64,000 nucleotides of DNA from Ditylenchus dipsaci (taxonomy: Eukaryota; Nematoda; Chromadorea; Rhabditida; Anguinidae). The position numbers and the translations under genes were made by a program. The notes below the pieces were generated by a model that ran no database searches, was not told the origin of the DNA, and saw only the letters and a list, made by a program, of their open reading frames with translations. Shown piece after piece: positions 1 through 10,111 of the stretch. The DNA lies in contig SADC01001292.1 in NCBI GenBank assembly GCA_004194705.1, positions 1 through 64,000 of the forward strand, given 5' to 3'. Position 1 is the stretch's first letter, and every line of letters begins with the position of its first letter.

Positions 1-129
1 AACAGCAGCGTATCCTTATTTATTTTCTTTGGAAAGTGCCGTCGGCGCCGAGCGCCGGCGCTGTTCACAGACTGATTTTACTGATAAATTTTAGTTAGAA
101 TTAACTGAAACCCTGATCCAGTTAAAAAC

Positions 130-276
130 AGTTTAAACTAGGTTGTACAATGGGAAATTCCCTGGAAACATTGGCAAATTCCGGTTTTCCGGTATTTTCC
201 CCTATATTGGGAATATTCCGGAATATTCCCGGGTTTTCTATATGTCCGGGAATTTCTACAACTCTAGTTTAAACTA
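130..276. repeat. Fold-back repeat with GGAATATTCC-rich arms
   Basis: The ends AGTTTAAACTAG and CTAGTTTAAACT are inverted copies, followed inward by GTTGTA and its complement. Between them are several variants of the palindromic unit GGGAATATTCCC. The second copy is at 16404-16553, with more units intact. A GC-rich block at about 40-66 has a relative at about 16108-16140. Confidence 0.7.
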
Positions 277-1118
277 ATTTTTGCGCGCCCTACGGGCGGG
301 TTTAATTATTCGCTGAACATTTGTTTCAAAGAACATTATTGATGTCTTTTACTTTGATTTGATTTTCTACGAAGATGAGACTTTTTTACTTTAGCCCTCC
401 CCAGACTCCCGCGAGACACGAGACACTTCTTGCGAGACAAAAATGTGTCTCGCGAGACAAGTCACGTAACATGTCTCGCGAAACATGGTACTTTTGTCTC
501 GCGAGACAGACGGACCCGCGAGAACAAATTTTTTTTTTCAAAGCAGGGGGGACCAAGGCAGATTTTGAAGTTTTTTTCGAAATTTTTTAGATTGTGTCCG
601 AGCCACTCCAAGTTATGCCAACCACCCGAAACTACTTTCGAACCGCCCTTAACATCCTAAACCAATCACAAACCTTAAAAATAGAAATATCTTAAAACAA
701 AAAAAAATAACCCATTCTTCCAACTTAAAATTGTGTGGGGAATTAGGATTGTTAGAACCAAAATCAATATTTCACCCACGCGAACCCAAAATGTACAGTG
801 GATACCTCCTGACCAGGTGGATATCCCCTGGATGGCCTAAATAAAAAAATCAGTTTAAGTAAAAAATTCGTTTTCCAAACTAAAAATTTGTGAGGAATCG
901 GGTTTGTTGAGACCGAAAGTATGATTCAACTTACCAACCCCAAACCTGTGGTGACTACCTCTAGGACAGGTTAATATCCAGATAACCGCAGAGTAGGGGT
1001 ATATTCACCAAATGACCTGAAAAGTCAAATGCTTGTCTTTTTATATCTGAAATTATGGTAAAAAAGGTATGCACCCAGGTGGATTCAAAGTAGCATCTTC
1101 TAATCACCCCTAAGCTAC

Positions 1119-1323
1119 GTTCACATACTGCGACTCCTATGTGGACACGAAAGTCGGAGGCGGAGGCGCAGGTGTTCACATACTGTGACTCCGCCTCCAA
1201 CTCCGACTACCTATGTGAACACTCGTGTTCACGTGCCTCCTCCGCCTCCGACTGCGCCTCGACTCCGACTCTTGTGTGTTTACATAAAGTACTCGGAGTC
1301 GGAGGCGCGCCCCCGAGGCGCGC
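1119..1323. repeat. Hexamer-array fold-back (CTCCGA units with GTTCAC spacers)
   Basis: Runs of CTCCGA/TCGGAG-type hexamers in both orientations are separated by GTTCACATAC, ATGTGAACAC and GTGTTCACGTG. The block is much richer in G and C than its surroundings and ends in a GGCGCGCC palindrome. The copy in the other duplicate is at 17403-17610. The same layout, with different hexamers, occurs at 23123-23384 and 32584-32970. Confidence 0.7.
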
Positions 1324-1609
1324 CATTTTTTTTCGCATAGTTTGATTTCCTAAGGTAAAATTGTAAAACCAAACGTCCCAAATCACCAAAAATCGCGTCG
1401 AATCACCTTAGACTATTTTAAACTACCCTTAAATAATAACTCAAAAATTTATAACTCAAAAATACAACTCAAAATTACTCCATAAAATGGGGTTTTACCA
1501 TTATCCTACTCTTCAGCATGCTCGAAATAGTTCAGAAATTTGTTTCGAGACCCGAAAACGTAAAAAAAAATTTTGATCCAAGTGAGACCACTTGGTTTGG
1601 TCACTCCGG

Positions 1610-1900
1610 ATGGAGTTGAGCGATTCTAATGGGTGATTTAGAAGTTGCTGGTTTGAATCCACCTGGGCGGATACTTTATTTTTATATAATTTTGAGTGTT
1701 CGAGTAGTGTAGAGGTCCACATACTCAGCACCAAGGTTGCTGGTTCGAACCCTCTGGGTGCAATCAGTCCCGAGTAGAGGACCTCGATTCATGGTCCTGG
1801 TCACTAGGTGCTTAACGAGGTTCAGGAGCAAAGGTGCTTTTAAATGATTCGGGTTGATTTGTGTATCTGGAAAATTTGAGTGCAGTTTGTCGCCGGTCAA
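1610..1900 (+). repeat. tRNA-like (SINE-like) element with A and B boxes
   Basis: TAGTGTAGAGG (about 1693-1703) fits the Pol III A-box consensus and GGTTCGAACCC (about 1741-1751) the B box. Just upstream, GGTTTGAATCC at about 1651 is another B-box-like match, suggesting two tandem tRNA-like heads. The arms do not fold into a proper cloverleaf, so this is tRNA-derived rather than a tRNA. The duplicate is at about 17930-18140. A minus-strand relative of the B-box tail (GGTTCAAGTCCCC, then CTGGGTGCA) lies at about 22070-22100. Confidence 0.5.
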
Positions 1901-2092
1901 AATTAGACAATTTCTAGGCCTTAGTGTGTGGAAATAGCTGCATTGCGACTATTTCGAGTGAAACAAAGTGATTATATTGAAAATCTACACGAAAAGGCAA
2001 GAATGATACAGAAAGACATTGTAAAGACGACCAACATCTCACAGCAACCAAAAAAATCAACTGATTGAGCACTTAAGCAAAAACAAAATTGT

Positions 2093-2335
2093 CTCGCGAG
2101 TCCATCTGTCTCGCGAGACAAGGCAACTACGTCTCGCGAGACATCGGACATGTCTCGCGAGACATTATGTTATGTGACTCTCTTCGCGAGACAAAAAAAG
2201 TGTCTCGCGAGACTCTCGAGTAATTTTGGACTGCCTGACGATTCGATACAAAAACTGATTCGATACACCGACGATTCGATACACCGATTCGATACACCGA
2301 CGGCTCGATACACACCGATTCGATACACTGAAGCA
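2093..2335. repeat. Inner part of MULE 1 left arm: two tandem arrays
   Basis: About seven GTCTCGCGAGAC palindromic units (2093-2217) are followed by five or six GATTCGATACACC units (2238-2335). The same two units in the same order, inverted, form the right arm at 4795-4890. The parallel order shows these arrays are part of the transposon's inverted repeats, not independent satellites. Confidence 0.75.
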
Positions 2336-2629
2336 TTAAATTTTCAAGGGCCTGGACACAATAGGAATAACGTTACTGTCGAAGTGAGTCGATGTTTAGA
2401 TTTCGAGTTGTTTTTTTGAAAAATATTTAATCTTATATAGATGATCTCAAATCTCACAAAAATGCTGATTAAAATGCTTCACTTCTACATCGTGATTTTC
2501 ACTGAACTCAAGCCGTTATAGACAATTCAGCCAAAACCCATCTAGCATTCTATTTATTTTAAGCAGTTAACAAGCACAACGTTTAAACAAAACAAATGGT
2601 TAACTGAGCGCGACGAAACACATTTTTTT

Positions 2630-4760
2630 CATCATCAAAGACAATATCTGGTAGGGGTTCCTGTACTTCGTGGACATCCTCCTCGGGCACTTGCTGATTC
2701 ATAGGTCGAGCAGCGCAGCTTGAGCATTTCCCTCATTTTGTCCTCGTCTTGAAGCATCACTCTTAAAGCAAGCATAAGCAAACAGAGATATGTGGGAAAA
2801 TGAAATAGCTCAACTCTTGAGCGTTAATTCCCATGAGGAGACCGACACGCGATAGATACCGCTCCAGCTTTCTCACATAGCGTTCACCTTTTCAAGCCCA
2901 TCGTCAGATTGCAAAACTCGAGCAGCCGGTCCTGAATGAAAGGTTAAAGTCAGCATCAACTGAAGCAAACCAACCTTAGCTTCTAGAATTGAGCTAGTTA
3001 TCTCAGTGTAGTCAGTGCGCTGCCTTCTCGGTGGCTGTCGTCCCTCATAAACATCATAGGCATCCATCTCTTCTGTGTGGGTCAGCTTAAATGAATGAGT
3101 GCGCTAAAACGAATTAATAACTGTTTTAAATCACCACCTGTCTGAAAGCGACGGCTCAATGTCCCAACTTGTAATTGATTGAAAAATGCATGCGTTGCTT
3201 GCCATGGTAACTTTCTGCATGATAGTCGTTCGTGTCCCGCATAACCAAAGAGGCAAAAAACATCCCGCCGCGACAGCCAAGTGTTCTAGAAAACATAATC
3301 AATATGATTTTTATTTTGAATTAGTATCTTACTAAAAATATGTCACCAACTGTTCTAGCGGCTACCAGACAAATTCTAATATTTTTAGAATTTGTCGCGC
3401 GACATTTTCTAATATTTTAGAAAATGTCGTTTAGAATTTGTCTGGTAGCCTCAAATTTTCGTCAAACGCACCATTGCTGATTTTGCTGCGCAAAAGCCCC
3501 AGGCAAGAGGTCCATTCGACCATAGGCGTTATCTGTGGCGCGCCGAGCATCCTCACAATTTCTGCAACTCATCATTCGTTTCGTATTCCTGTGATAACCC
3601 GACTGCCTGGATCTGGGCAGAGAATGCTATTTAGATTATCGTAACAGCAATTCAACCTTTCGATAGAGACCCTGTTTGGCGTGGAAAGAGCAAATCTTGA
3701 CACTGACTCCCGGAAAGACTTTAACGGATGTTGTATAATCCGCCACCTCTGCGTCGAAATTAGCGAATGAAATATTGCTGACCAGGTTGATAGTTAAGAG
3801 CGCTTCGTTGACTTAAATCGATCAATGAAAGTAAGTCACGAAGAAACAAGGAGAAACAGTAGCTCACCTTTCTCCCACATTCGTCTGTATAGAATCGAAG
3901 TTTTTTGCTTCATCAGCACAGTCACCAAAGGAGTGGCATGGAGTTGACGGATAAGCCCAAAGATTCGATATATCTGCATGGTTCCCCTCGGAGCGTATTG
4001 AAAGTACCATCAGAGATAATGTGGCTGCAATTGGTGAGGAGATGTAGCTGTCTGAGTGAGGAAAAAATGAGCATGTCATTATCTAAGAGGATGTGATAAG
4101 TACTGCATTTTAACATAAATTTGTAAATCGTACTCCCGTAAAGAAGCAGGTTTCTCAAAATGCTGGTTTCCTTGACGTGCTTCTGATGCGCGCAGTGTGA
4201 GACGCATAGTTTTATTCTCTTCCACCATGAATTCTGAAAGGTGTTGATGCTCGGCACTTTTTTCTCTTGGCACGGTAAAGAGCTCTTTCTGTAGCTATGG
4301 CACTATTCATTGCAGCGTTTCGAATGACGTTGAAGTCTTAATATCCCTATAGACATTAAGTACAACTCTAGTAACTACCTTGATCAGGCAGATCTCCGAA
4401 CTCTTGCACTAGTCTTCGATCAATCCTCACTCTCGCTTGAGCTCCTGTCTCCTGCGTTCCGGCTGCCAGCTCTGCCTGAATGCTTCGGCGCGTATTTTTT
4501 CCAGTGACCTAAATACTGTTTGAAAATTACAACAATCCATACAAAAATACCTCATTGACGTTCTTCGGTTCGCAGATATGTTGGTATTTGCGCCACATCA
4601 ACCAATCCATTCGATCGCTGAGGTTGAATTTGACAGAGGAAATTAATGCTTGCTGGGCTTGACCACCATCTTTTGATCGTTTAACATCCAGAGCATCAAA
4701 AATAGCACTGCTCCACACCATCCTTCAAAGACGTTCGATCGGTTTCGTCCAAATATAGCA
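2630..4760 (-). pseudogene. MULE transposase, copy A (frame-broken)
   Basis: Same gene as 18890-21085, read on the minus strand. The catalytic exon is present (about 3868-4330) but a one-base loss after 'KYAP-like' codons near 4000 and several in the preceding part split it into three frames. Motifs still visible in separate frames are SDGTF, a C-x-FH motif near 3690, and a TNHAESYH-like motif near 3220. A 91-base hairpin (3360-3450) lies inside the gene region. The element's own transposase is probably not made from this copy unless the indels are sequencing errors. Confidence 0.7.
3360..3450. repeat. Three-way-junction hairpin
   Basis: An outer 20-base perfect stem (GGCTACCAGACAAATTCTAA with its complement at 3431-3450) encloses two side-by-side hairpins: 3368-3396 and 3401-3428, joined by CGCG. 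The second hairpin is a diverged version of the first (ACATTTTCT for ACAAATTCT). It can form a cruciform with three arms. The duplicate is at 19673-19763. Confidence 0.8.
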
Positions 4761-5742
4761 CCCTTCGCGACTTTCTGTGTAGGTATGGGCCCGTTCTTGC
4801 TCCGATTCGCTCGAATCGGAGCGATATCGAATCAGTTTTGTATCGAATCGGTGGTATACCTAATTTTTTCTCGTGTCTCGTGTCTCGCGGGAGTCTGGGG
4901 AGGGCTTTTTAACATTTTGGGAATTATTGAGATCCGTTATACAAACTTTGCGCTACTTGCATATACCTCTCCCTAAATCAACTTTTTTTTTAAATGTTCC
5001 AAACACCTATATCGACCTAAAATCGCCTCAGAAGCTCAAAAATGACAATATTTTTGAGTTCTGGTCAATAAAAAATCGAGTTTTGGGACCACCCAAAAGT
5101 ACACATTTGACCATTTTTGAAGGGATTCAGGGCCGTATTAGGGTGGAAACGTATTAGACAGTTTTGATCTACTCAATCTCTTTTTAGCAAAAGTTACTCC
5201 CTTATAGAAAACCTCAGAAAAATGAGTTTTCGGAGGTCACTGGCCATTCTGGCATAATATTCTGGGCGACTGAATGTATTTTCTGACTGAAAATTTCGTT
5301 TTCCCGCGAAATTTCACCTATCAGCAATATTTACTGTTAAAAATCAGTAATTCACTGGTAGAGATACAAATTCACTGATGAAAAGCAATAATTTACTGGT
5401 GAAAATTAGTATTTTTACTGGGTAGCTATAGCCTTTTATGATGGATTCCGAAATATTTATATTTATAAAAACTACAGAAGAATTTCCGCTAAGTTGCAGA
5501 TCACAATTTGATTTAAAAAAATTAGAATAAAATTCATTGGCAGGTTTATAGACTTAAAACTACAAAGTCTTTTCTAGTTTTTATGATGGCTCCTTCACAA
5601 TTCTAAATGCACCAAAAATACAAATTTCATACTTGCAAAATTGTTGACTTTTATCTTTTCACGATACGAGCAAGCTTTCATTATTCATTTCGATGATTAT
5701 TGCCCCTGAATTAAGTCAACTTAGTGAGAAGTAGAGTAAATA

Positions 5743-6193
5743 AATTGGTTTAAGCTTTGGTTTAAAATTCTGGCTCTCTTCTCTGTTGATGCTGTCATCT
5801 CTCGCTTTGGCCTAGGTATCTTCTCTCTTTTGCTCCTTTTTTCAGCCTTTGTTAAATTCTGGCTCTCTTCTCTGTTGATGATCAGTATTCACTGGTAGAG
5901 ATACAAATTCACTGATGAAAAGCAATAATTTACTGGTGAAAATTAGTTTTACTGGGTAGCTATAGCCTTTTATGATGGATTCCGAAATATTTATATTTAT
6001 AAAACTACAGAGAATTTCCGCTAAGAAATTACATTCCGTTAAGAAATTACATCATTGGAATTTCGGAGAACAATTCCAGAAGAGATGAGACAAAAATGCG
6101 CCTCTGTCGACGGTTCGTCCTCTAGTGTTGTATATCCCATTAATAATGCTTGCACATCTTTTGTTAGTGTTTTGCTGCTTTAACACTGTGTTT
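5743..6193. repeat. Junction region between the two large duplications
   Basis: No intact gene is seen. A 29-base stretch containing TTCTGGCTCTCTTCTCTG occurs at about 5768 and again at about 5853. Then 5880-6020 is a shortened repeat of 5350-5490. From 6051 it holds a stray fragment of a NIPBL-family exon. Confidence 0.7.
6051..6178 (-). pseudogene. Orphan fragment of a NIPBL-family exon
   Basis: This matches the exon at 9970-10109 almost base for base (minus strand), coding the segment with TLTKDVQALLSG and MRTNRRQRR. It lacks the flanking exons and begins in unrelated sequence. It is the third copy of this exon within 4 kb and has no counterpart beside the second 8.8 kb copy at 51741. Confidence 0.8.
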
Positions 6194-7304
6194 ACCACTT
6201 GAAAATCTGTGGGTATGCAGCTGGATTTTGACCATGCACAACTTCTTACCTCCCGCAGCGGTTTTCACCTACTTAGTGAGACATCTAAGCGTAACAAACC
6301 GGCGCCATCGTGTTCAGCGCATTTGGGGGTTCTTCCCGTTGTCGAAATTGAGCGCACCATGGTTTCCCGTGTTGAACGTTCCTAGAGACTACATAACGTC
6401 CCAATATCAGCTGAAAAACTCGAAGAGAATGCATTTTTGAAAAACCAAACCGAATTTGGAAAAAAAATATACACTATATCGGGGTCTACACTATATCGTG
6501 GGTAAACTATATCGGGTTGGACTGTAACCCGAAATCGAAGTTTAACATTTGAAAAATAAACATAATCAGAAAAGCCGGTGGTCAAATGTTGCGGACCCGG
6601 GTCGGATCAACCGTCCGTTTCTAACGGGATTGGATCAATCGTCTCATGGGATCAATCGGCCAATGGGATCAATAGTCCGTGTACGGGTGTTGAACGACCT
6701 TCTGTGAACACACTGCGTCGAACGCCCCGGTTGCTAGGATATCATCGATGCTCTACAAGGGTACGCAATAAAAAGTCCTCGCGATAGGGTCCAAAGAATG
6801 ACACTGCGGGAGGGTCGCTTGTGAGTCTCCCTGTAGAATTTTCAAGAGTAGACCAAGGTCATCACCCTTCTCTGCTATGTCAGGCTTAGACAACTTTTTA
6901 CGAATGCGTTATTACGAATGCGACCCTACACAGGGGCCCAAAATTTGAATTTATAATCAGTTCAGCTTAAACAAAAGGCCAAGAATTTTTCAATGAACTT
7001 TTTTTAAATATTTTGAAAAAATCTGAACTATTTAGATACTATTTTGAACTATTCAGATAAACAAAAATTTCGAGCTTTTTTAACAGAAATAAATTGTCCT
7101 TTTGAAATTCTGCGTGCAAGTGATGGCTTATTCGAAAGCCTTTGGTATGAGGAATTTTTCGGTCAACAGCATTTCACAAAAATTATAAAAAAATCACATC
7201 TGAAGCACAAAACAATCACTATCCAAAATCGACCGTTTTTCGAAATTTTTTATTTGGCGCTAATTTCTACTAATTATTATGAATTTAAATTTTGGGACCC
7301 TGTA

Positions 7305-7486
7305 CAGGGTGGCCAGATGTCCTGCTTTGGCAGGAATTTCCTGCTTTTTGGTTTTGAAATCTGCTTTCTGACAGTGAAAAAGCAGGAATTTTATGTTCAT
7401 TCCTGCTTTTTGCAGATTTTTCGTTTCAAAATCCTGCTTTTCGACATCAAAAACCTGCTTTGAATATTTTGCATCTGGCCAACCTG
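7305..7486. repeat. Fold-back element with CCTGCTTT units
   Basis: The ends CAGGGTGGCCAGATG and CATCTGGCCAACCTG are inverted copies. The interior has about eight CCTGCTTT or AAAGCAGG units in both orientations. Each of the four 1.75 kb units carries it (also at about 9057-9238, 52853-53035 and 54605-54788). It lies just downstream of the NIPBL-family stop codon and poly(A) signal. Confidence 0.75.
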
Positions 7487-7604
7487 ACCCGTGCCTACCG
7501 CAGGCAACGATAACGAAGGGGTGAAAAATCTCAACCGAAAATGAAACAAACATTTATTGACTCAAGCGAACAACACACGTAGTATAATAACAGAGAAATA
7601 TTTT

Positions 7605-8355
7605 TTAGACAGCTTGCAACTCCTGTAACTGATTGACTATGTCCTGAGGAGAGAATGCAGACATCTTGCGGCGCACCACAGGCTTGTCGTTTACTTTGGC
7701 GGCATCCTGAGGATCGTACTTGCTAAATCAAAGCAATAAGCAAATTATTAGGAATAACTCTGCTTACTCTCCCTTTGTTCCATACAGTTTAACCAGGTAT
7801 GATTTCAGACGTAGCAAAATAAAGCAAGCTTGGCTATTTCTCCTCAATTTAGAGATCCTTATTTGGTCTTCATGTTGCTGGTCTACAACCAAGAAAAAAT
7901 TACAAAAAAACACTAGGCAAGCTCACCCAGCATATCTTCCTGAATCGGGTCCTCGATGTCCTCGTCCTGATCATCACTTTCGACTTCCGCAGGTTCACTA
8001 ACTTGCTCCGGAGCAACAAGAATTCTCTCAAATCGACGCAAAATGTTCTGGCCAGTGATAGAAAGCACTACGTCCAATTCATAAAGGATAAAACTAGGTT
8101 CATCGAAAGTATGATAGGGCAAATGGGCTAGATTCTCGGCAACAAAAAGCAACTCATTTAGCTCGACGCCCTGAACATGAAAAAAATTTCAGTGTAAGTC
8201 AACTTAAGAAATTACATCATTGGAATTTTCGGAGAACAATTCCAGAAGAGATGAGACAAAAATGCGCCTCTGTCGACGGTTCGTCCTCATAGTGTTGTAT
8301 ATCCCACTTAATAATGCTTGCACATCTTTTGTTAGTGTTTTGCTGCTGACCTCAA
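7605..8355 (-). pseudogene. Duplicate terminal exons of the NIPBL-family gene (unit 1, copy 1)
   Basis: This repeats the last four exons of the gene at 9361-14994. The reading is uninterrupted: exon with NRRQRRIF, GT-AG intron, exon starting GVELNELLFVAENL, intron, exon with LRLKSYLVKLYG, intron, and last exon ending LQELQAV and stop (7605-7607). Unlike unit 2, the splice phase between exons two and three is intact here. It lies downstream of the main gene's own stop and poly(A) site and has no promoter or upstream exons. It could be used as alternative terminal exons only by reading through or splicing past unit 2; otherwise it is a dead fragment. Confidence 0.75.
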
Positions 8356-8360
8356 CTGAC

Positions 8361-10111
8361 CCGTCCGTTTCTAACGGGATTGGATCAATCGTCTCATGGG
8401 ATCAATCGGCCAATGGGATCAATAGTCCGTGTACGGGTGTTGAACGACCTTCTGTGAACACACTGCGTCGAACGCCCCGGTTGCTAGGATATCATCGATG
8501 CTCTACAAGGGTACGCAATAAAAAGTCCTCGCGATAGGGTCCAAAGAATGACACTGCGGGAGGGTCGCTTGTGAGTCTCCCTGTAGAATTTTCAAGAGTA
8601 GACCAAGGTCATCACCCTTCTCTGCTATGTCAGGCTTAGACAACTTTTTACGAATGCGTTATTACGAATGCGACCCTACACAGGGGCCAAAATTTGAATT
8701 TATAATCAGTTCAGCTTAAACAAAAGGCCAAGAATTTTTCAATGAACTTTTTTTTTAAATATTTTGAAAAAATCTGAACTATTTAGATACTATTTTGAAC
8801 TATTCAGATAAACAAAAATTTCGAGCTTTTTTAACAGAAATAAATTGTCCTTTTGAAATTCTGCGGGCAAGTGATGGCTTATTCGAAAGCCTTTGGTATG
8901 AGGAATTTTTCGGTCAACAGCATTTCACAAAAAATTATAAAAAAATCACATCTGAAGCACAAAACAATCACTATCCAAAATCGACCGTTTTTCGAAATTT
9001 TTTATTTGGCGCTAATTTCTACTAATTATTATGAATTTAAATTTTGGGACCCTGTACAGGGTGGCCAGATGTCCTGCTTTGGCAGGAATTTCCTGCTTTT
9101 TGGTTTTGAAATCTGCTTTCTGACAGTGAAAAAGCAGGAATTTTATGTTCATTCCTGCTTTTTGCAGATTTTTCGTTTCAAAATCCTGCTTTTCGACATC
9201 AAAAACCTGCTTTGAATATTTTGCATCTGGCCAACCTGACCCCGTGCCTACCGCAGGCAACGATAACGAAGGGGTGAAAAATCTCAACCGAAAATGAAAC
9301 AAACATTTATTGACTCAAGCGAACAACACACGTAGTATAATATAACAGAGAAAATATTTTTTAGACAGCTTGCAACTCCTGTAACTGATTGACTATGTCC
9401 TGAGGAGAGAATGCAGACATCTTGCGGCGCACCACAGGCTTGTCGTTTACTTTGGCGGCATCCTGAGGATCGTACTTGCTAAATCAAAGCAATAAGCAAA
9501 TTATTAGGAATAACTCCGCTTACTCTCCCTTTGTTCCATACAGTTTAACCAGGTATGATTTCAGACGTAGCAAAATAAAGCAAGCTTGGCTATTTCTCCT
9601 CAATTTAGAGATCCTTATTTGGTCTTCATGTTGCTGGTCTACAACCAAGAAAAAATTACAAAAAAACACTAGGCAAGCTCACCAGCATATCTTCCTGAAT
9701 CGGGTCCTCGATGTCCTCGTCCTGATCATCACTTTCGACTTCCGCAGGTTCACTAACTTGCTCCGGAGCAACAAGAATTCTCTCAAATCGACGCAAAATG
9801 TTCTGGCCAGTGATAGAAAGCACTACGTCCAATTCATAAAGGATAAAACTAGGTTCATCGAAAGTATGATAGGGCAAATGGGCTAGATTCTCGGCAACAA
9901 AAAGCAACTCATTTAGCTCGACGCCTGAACATGAAAAAAATTTCAGTGTAAGTCAACTTAAGAAATTACATCATTGGAATTTTCGGAGAACAATTCCAGA
10001 AGAGATGAGACAAAAATGCGCCTCTGTCGACGGTTCGTCCTCATAGTGTTGTATATCCCACTTAATAATGCTTGCACATCTTTTGTTAGTGTTTTGCTGC
10101 TGACCTCAACT
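8361..10111. repeat. Tandem unit 2 of 1.75 kb (copy 1)
   Basis: Second unit of the tandem pair. It is the one joined to the upstream exons of the gene. A consistent one-base difference between units (CTCACCCAGC in unit 1, CTCACCAGC in unit 2, at a 5' splice site) is found in both large copies, so it is inherited and not a random read error. Confidence 0.92.
9306..9311 (-). terminator. Poly(A) signal AATAAA after the NIPBL-family stop
   Basis: AATAAA on the minus strand about 50 bases past the stop codon, in the sequence GTCAATAAATGTTTG. The same signal follows the stop in the other three units (for example 7553-7558). Confidence 0.6.

Larger units (their letters stand above)
393..4906. mobile_element. 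MULE-type transposon 1, copy A (interrupted left arm)
   Basis: The first 34 bases (393-426, starting AGCCCTCCCCAGACTC) are exactly repeated, inverted, at 4873-4906. Both ends lead into GTCTCGCGAGAC units and then GATTCGATACACC units: on the left at 427-535 and 2093-2335, on the right at 4795-4872. The left array is split by about 1.5 kb of other repeats (about 540-2090), which reads as a nested insertion. The interior carries a minus-strand MULE transposase. The bases outside the ends (TTTTACTTT left, TTTTAACAT right) are not a clear target duplication. Confidence 0.8.
1..5742. repeat. 5.8 kb segmental duplication, copy A (start cut by window edge)
   Basis: This stretch aligns end to end with 16274-22065. 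The left edge is the window start, so the duplication may extend further. The right edge is sharp: both copies share the run ending in GTAGAGTAAATA, then A continues into 5743 onward while B enters a tRNA-like element. Differences are mainly one-base changes in homopolymer runs plus a few small indels. It contains a MULE transposon (393-4906) and, after it, short elements rich in 'ttactggtgaaaa' units at 5320-5430 that recur at 5880-6020 and 31790-31870. Whether the copies are a true duplication or two assembled haplotypes cannot be told from sequence alone. Confidence 0.9.
6611..8357. repeat. Tandem unit 1 of 1.75 kb (copy 1)
   Basis: Near-identical to 8361-10111. Each unit covers the terminal exons of the NIPBL-family gene and about 1 kb of downstream sequence. 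The junction falls right after the first base of an exon's 3' splice site. The equivalent units in copy 2 are 52157-53909 and 53913-55663. Confidence 0.92.

Noticed and set aside
6578..7463. Open frames of 69-139 codons that recur in all four 1.75 kb units
   Set aside because: Their repetition is due to the duplications. They lie downstream of the NIPBL-family stop, have no domain, and differ in frame between copies because of homopolymer changes.
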